NCBI GenBank assembly: GCA_016178255.1
Contig: JACOTQ010000067.1
Span: 1-6,176, forward strand
DNA from: Candidatus Colwelliibacteriota bacterium
GTDB taxonomy: Bacteria; Patescibacteriota; Minisyncoccia; UBA6257; Colwellbacteraceae
Direction: 5' to 3'
DNA length: 6,176 nt
The translations under genes and the position numbers were made by a program. Under the pieces are notes generated by a model. It saw nothing but the letters and a program-made list of their open reading frames with translations, had not been told where the DNA came from and searched no databases. Within the stretch, counting starts at the first letter, position 1. Each line of letters opens with the position of its first letter. Shown in pieces: positions 3,697 to 6,176 of the stretch.

Positions 3697-6176
3697 GCAA
3701 ATTCCAGCGCAAGAGCTCTATTTCAGACAGCCGACTTTTGAGATGTCAATTTTGGGACGTAAGACAGCCTGGCTTATTGAGAACGTCTGGACATCGGTTT
3801 TGATTGCCGGGACCGCAGTCCTTATCTTATCTGGACCACGCAACCTTTTTTGGTTGGGCATTCTTCTTGCGCTTTATTTATTTGACCGCGTTTTTCGCTA
3901 TGTAGCGCCAGCAGAGAAACTATCCGAAGCTCCTAAGAGTGGGCCAGTGAACACGGCTCGGTACCTGACGCCCAAGTGTCTCCGATGCGTAACAGAGGCA
4001 TATAATGCGTCGGTGATTTTCGGAGGCGATATGGTTTTACGCCTGGCTAAAAGGTTATCGCAAGAGAAAGAAATCAAGGAAGCTTTTTTGAGGTTGGATA
4101 TCCCGCACGGCGAGTTTGTCGACAAATTAGACGAATTATTAGGTAGAAGTGTAAAAGCCGGAGAGAAGGAGAGTAATGAAAAAATGATTTCCGAGATAAC
4201 GTCTCTCGCTTCGCGCGCTTTTTCCATCAGTATGGCGAGCGGAGACGATGGCATTAATCCGCACGACCTCTTCGCGGCCATAGGTTTACTGGGGAAAGAA
4301 TCCGCGGCTAAGCTTTTCAACTTGTTTGATATCAATCCCGATGATTTAGAAAAAGCTATGATATTCGGGCGTTTCCGCGCGCGTTCGCTATGGCACACAA
4401 TGCCCTCGAGCCTTGGCGGGTTCGCGAGCGGACCTTATCGATTGCGGCACAGATTTATGAATAGGGCTTGGACGGCTAAGCCGACACGGACGCTTGATGC
4501 GTTGAGTGTTGATTTTACTGACATAGCAAGGGGCGGCAAAACTGGATTTCTTATAGGACACGAGGAAGAATACGAGAGGTTGCTGGATACGCTTGCCCGT
4601 CCCAACAAGCCCAATGCCCTTCTTATAGGGGAGCCAGGAGCCGGTAAAGAAGCTATTCTTGGGCACCTCGCTTATATGATAGTTCAGGATAAGGTTCCGG
4701 CCCCCCTTTTTGACAAAAGGCTCGTGGTGCTGGATTTTAATTCTTTAATCTCTGGCGTCGACCAGGGCGGGTTGCATGAGAGAATAAAAACGGTTTTCGA
4801 CGAGATCTATGATGCCGGCAATATCATTGTCTGTATCCCCGATATCCATAACCTATCGAGAAACACGGGAAAGGATGGCTTGAGCATCGCGAATGTTATT
4901 TTGCCGCTCATAACATCCAATGATTTCCCTACCATAGGCATGACGTTTCCTAAAGAATTCAAGGAATTAATAGAACCGAACAGCTCTTTTGCGGACGCTT
5001 TCCAGTTTATAAACGTGCAGGAGATAACTCCGGCGGAAGCCGAGAGAGTTTTAGCTTACGACAGCCTAATCTTGGAGCGGCAGTACAAAGTGAAAATCAC
5101 CTACGGGGCCGTGAAAATGGCGGTGATGATAGCCCACAAGCACTTCCGCCAAAAATTACTGCCCTCTTCCGCTGACGACCTTTTAAAGGAGGCGTTAGCG
5201 GAAGCCAGTCATAAGGGCGATGGAGTTTTGGACGGAGACTATATTATTTCCGTTGCCGAGCGAAGAACTAATGTGCCGATTCGGGAAGTGGGAATTAATG
5301 AGAGAGAGAAGCTGCTTCATCTGGAGGATTTAATCCACGCGAAGCTCATAGACCAGGAAGCGGCGGTAACGGCAGTCTCGGGAACTCTGCGCGAATACAG
5401 AAGCGGATTGGCTGGCGGAGACGGCCCGATTGGGAGCTTTCTCTTTGTGGGTCCGACAGGCGTTGGGAAAACGGAGCTCTCGAAGATATTAGCAGAGATA
5501 CAGTTCGGTTCGGCGGACGCTATGGTCCGTTTTGATATGTCGGAATACCAGGACAAAACCAGCTTCTATAGATTTATCGGTTCGCCTGACGGGAGCGTTT
5601 CTGGCGCTTTGACCGAAGCGATACTACAGAAGCCATACAGCCTGATACTCCTTGATGAGTTTGAAAAAGCGTATCCGGACGTCTTGAATCTTTTCCTTCA
5701 AGTTTTTGACGATGGAAGGCTGACAGACAACTTGGGCCGCACAATCGATTTCAAAAACACGATTATTATAGCTACCTCCAACGCCGAGTCGGAATTCATT
5801 CAAGAATCACTCGATAAAGGCGTCGCTATGGACGCTATTGCCGAGGAATTGAAAAGGCGTTTGATGCATTCGTTCCGGCCGGAGCTCTTAAACCGCATGC
5901 AGACAATAGTGTTTAAGAGTTTAAGCGCCGATGATGTGTTAAAAATCGCGGCCTTGATGCTTAAAGATTTAGAGGCGGCCCTTGATAAGCAAGGCGTCAA
6001 CCTTAAAGTCGAAGAAGGGGCCATTCGGAGAATTGCCGAGTTGGGTTTTTCTCCTGCATATGGGGCGAGGCCACTTCGTGGAATCATTGCCGACAAATTG
6101 AAGTCGCCACTGTCTACGATGATCTTAAAAAAAGAAATAGAACGGGGGATGAGCGCCGTCGTCTTTTTGGAAAATG
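3686..6176 (+). CDS. Membrane-anchored ClpC-like double AAA+ ATPase, 3' end beyond the window
   Basis: The frame is open from ATG 3686 to the window end (830 residues), and comparison with ClpC suggests only a few residues are missing. Order: polar N-terminus; a hydrophobic hairpin at about 28-70 (two spans around SGPRN); a Clp-N-like helical domain at about 89-225 (INPHDLFAAIGLLG resembles the EHILLALL repeat); AAA+ domain 1 (about 285-480); a short linker without the ClpB M-domain; AAA+ domain 2 (about 555-830). Domain 2 is complete: Walker A GPTGVGKT (589-596), Walker B LILLDE (D657, E658), sensor 1 ATSN, arginine finger in LLNRM (R737), sensor 2 GAR (R795). Domain 1 is degenerate: Walker A GEPGAGKE has Glu after Lys321, Walker B reads CIPDIH, and the usual E-R-R-F is ADAF. 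Pore-loop tyrosines are absent in both domains, and no LGF-type ClpP loop is visible. No Shine-Dalgarno precedes the start. Likely a membrane-tethered unfoldase or remodeller. Confidence 0.88.
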   Translation, partial: MPSKQIPAQELYFRQPTFEMSILGRKTAWLIENVWTSVLIAGTAVLILSGPRNLFWLGILLALYLFDRVFRYVAPAEKLSEAPKSGPVNTARYLTPKCLRCVTEAYNASVIFGGDMVLRLAKRLSQEKEIKEAFLRLDIPHGEFVDKLDELLGRSVKAGEKESNEKMISEITSLASRAFSISMASGDDGINPHDLFAAIGLLGKESAAKLFNLFDINPDDLEKAMIFGRFRARSLWHTMPSSLGGFASGPYRLRHRFMNRAWTAKPTRTLDALSVDFTDIARGGKTGFLIGHEEEYERLLDTLARPNKPNALLIGEPGAGKEAILGHLAYMIVQDKVPAPLFDKRLVVLDFNSLISGVDQGGLHERIKTVFDEIYDAGNIIVCIPDIHNLSRNTGKDGLSIANVILPLITSNDFPTIGMTFPKEFKELIEPNSSFADAFQFINVQEITPAEAERVLAYDSLILERQYKVKITYGAVKMAVMIAHKHFRQKLLPSSADDLLKEALAEASHKGDGVLDGDYIISVAERRTNVPIREVGINEREKLLHLEDLIHAKLIDQEAAVTAVSGTLREYRSGLAGGDGPIGSFLFVGPTGVGKTELSKILAEIQFGSADAMVRFDMSEYQDKTSFYRFIGSPDGSVSGALTEAILQKPYSLILLDEFEKAYPDVLNLFLQVFDDGRLTDNLGRTIDFKNTIIIATSNAESEFIQESLDKGVAMDAIAEELKRRLMHSFRPELLNRMQTIVFKSLSADDVLKIAALMLKDLEAALDKQGVNLKVEEGAIRRIAELGFSPAYGARPLRGIIADKLKSPLSTMILKKEIERGMSAVVFLEN

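Noticed and set aside
3898..6096. Minus-strand open frames at 3898-4398, 4388-4666, 5317-5556 and 5800-6096
   Set aside because: All lie antisense to the ClpC-like gene, whose AAA+ motifs are unmistakable. Their sequences are Ser/Pro-rich shadow translations.
1..6176. CRISPR array, insertion sequence, prophage or attachment site
   Set aside because: No spaced direct repeats, transposase or integrase motifs, or flanking terminal repeats were seen. The hairpins at 501-545 and 693-739 differ from each other in sequence.

Overview
The window looks like compact, gene-dense bacterial DNA, most likely from a Patescibacteria/CPR (Parcubacteria-like) genome. The grounds are a cysteine-free family-4-type uracil-DNA glycosylase, a short KefB-type antiporter, and a small membrane protein coupled to a membrane-tethered ClpC-like ATPase. 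Genes also overlap at both starts and stops, and the larger genes lack Shine-Dalgarno sites, with near-leaderless TATAAT boxes before two of them. This assignment is inference from gene style; no rRNA or other marker gene is present.

Layout. Positions 1-462 (+) hold the 3' part of a dihydrofolate-reductase/RibD-C-like gene. Positions 463-1019 hold no large gene but are rich in structure. A 12-bp perfect hairpin (extendable to 17 bp on the + strand) follows the reductase. On the minus strand there are two tiny overlapping ORFs, a second long hairpin, a clear intrinsic terminator with a U-tract, and upstream of it a folded segment and a sigma70-like promoter. Together the last three suggest an unannotated small RNA of about 160 nt, or a short leader-peptide transcript. 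Positions 1020-2696 (+) encode a monovalent cation:proton antiporter with a C-terminal TrkA-N domain. Positions 2693-3349 (-) encode the glycosylase, whose stop overlaps the antiporter stop and whose start overlaps the start of the next gene. Positions 3343-3696 (+) encode a 117-residue membrane protein. From 3686 to the window end (+) runs a ClpC-like double AAA+ ATPase, almost complete.

How the genes work together. The last two genes overlap by 11 nt and both encode membrane proteins, so they probably form one unit: a membrane-anchored Clp-type machine. Its first ATPase ring is degenerate, its two pore tyrosines are missing, and no ClpP-docking loop is visible. It is therefore unlikely to be an ordinary ClpCP protease subunit. 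The reductase, antiporter and glycosylase look like independent housekeeping genes (folate or riboflavin-type reduction, ion homeostasis, uracil repair). The two most unusual items are the divergent ATPase unit and the minus-strand small transcript upstream of the antiporter.
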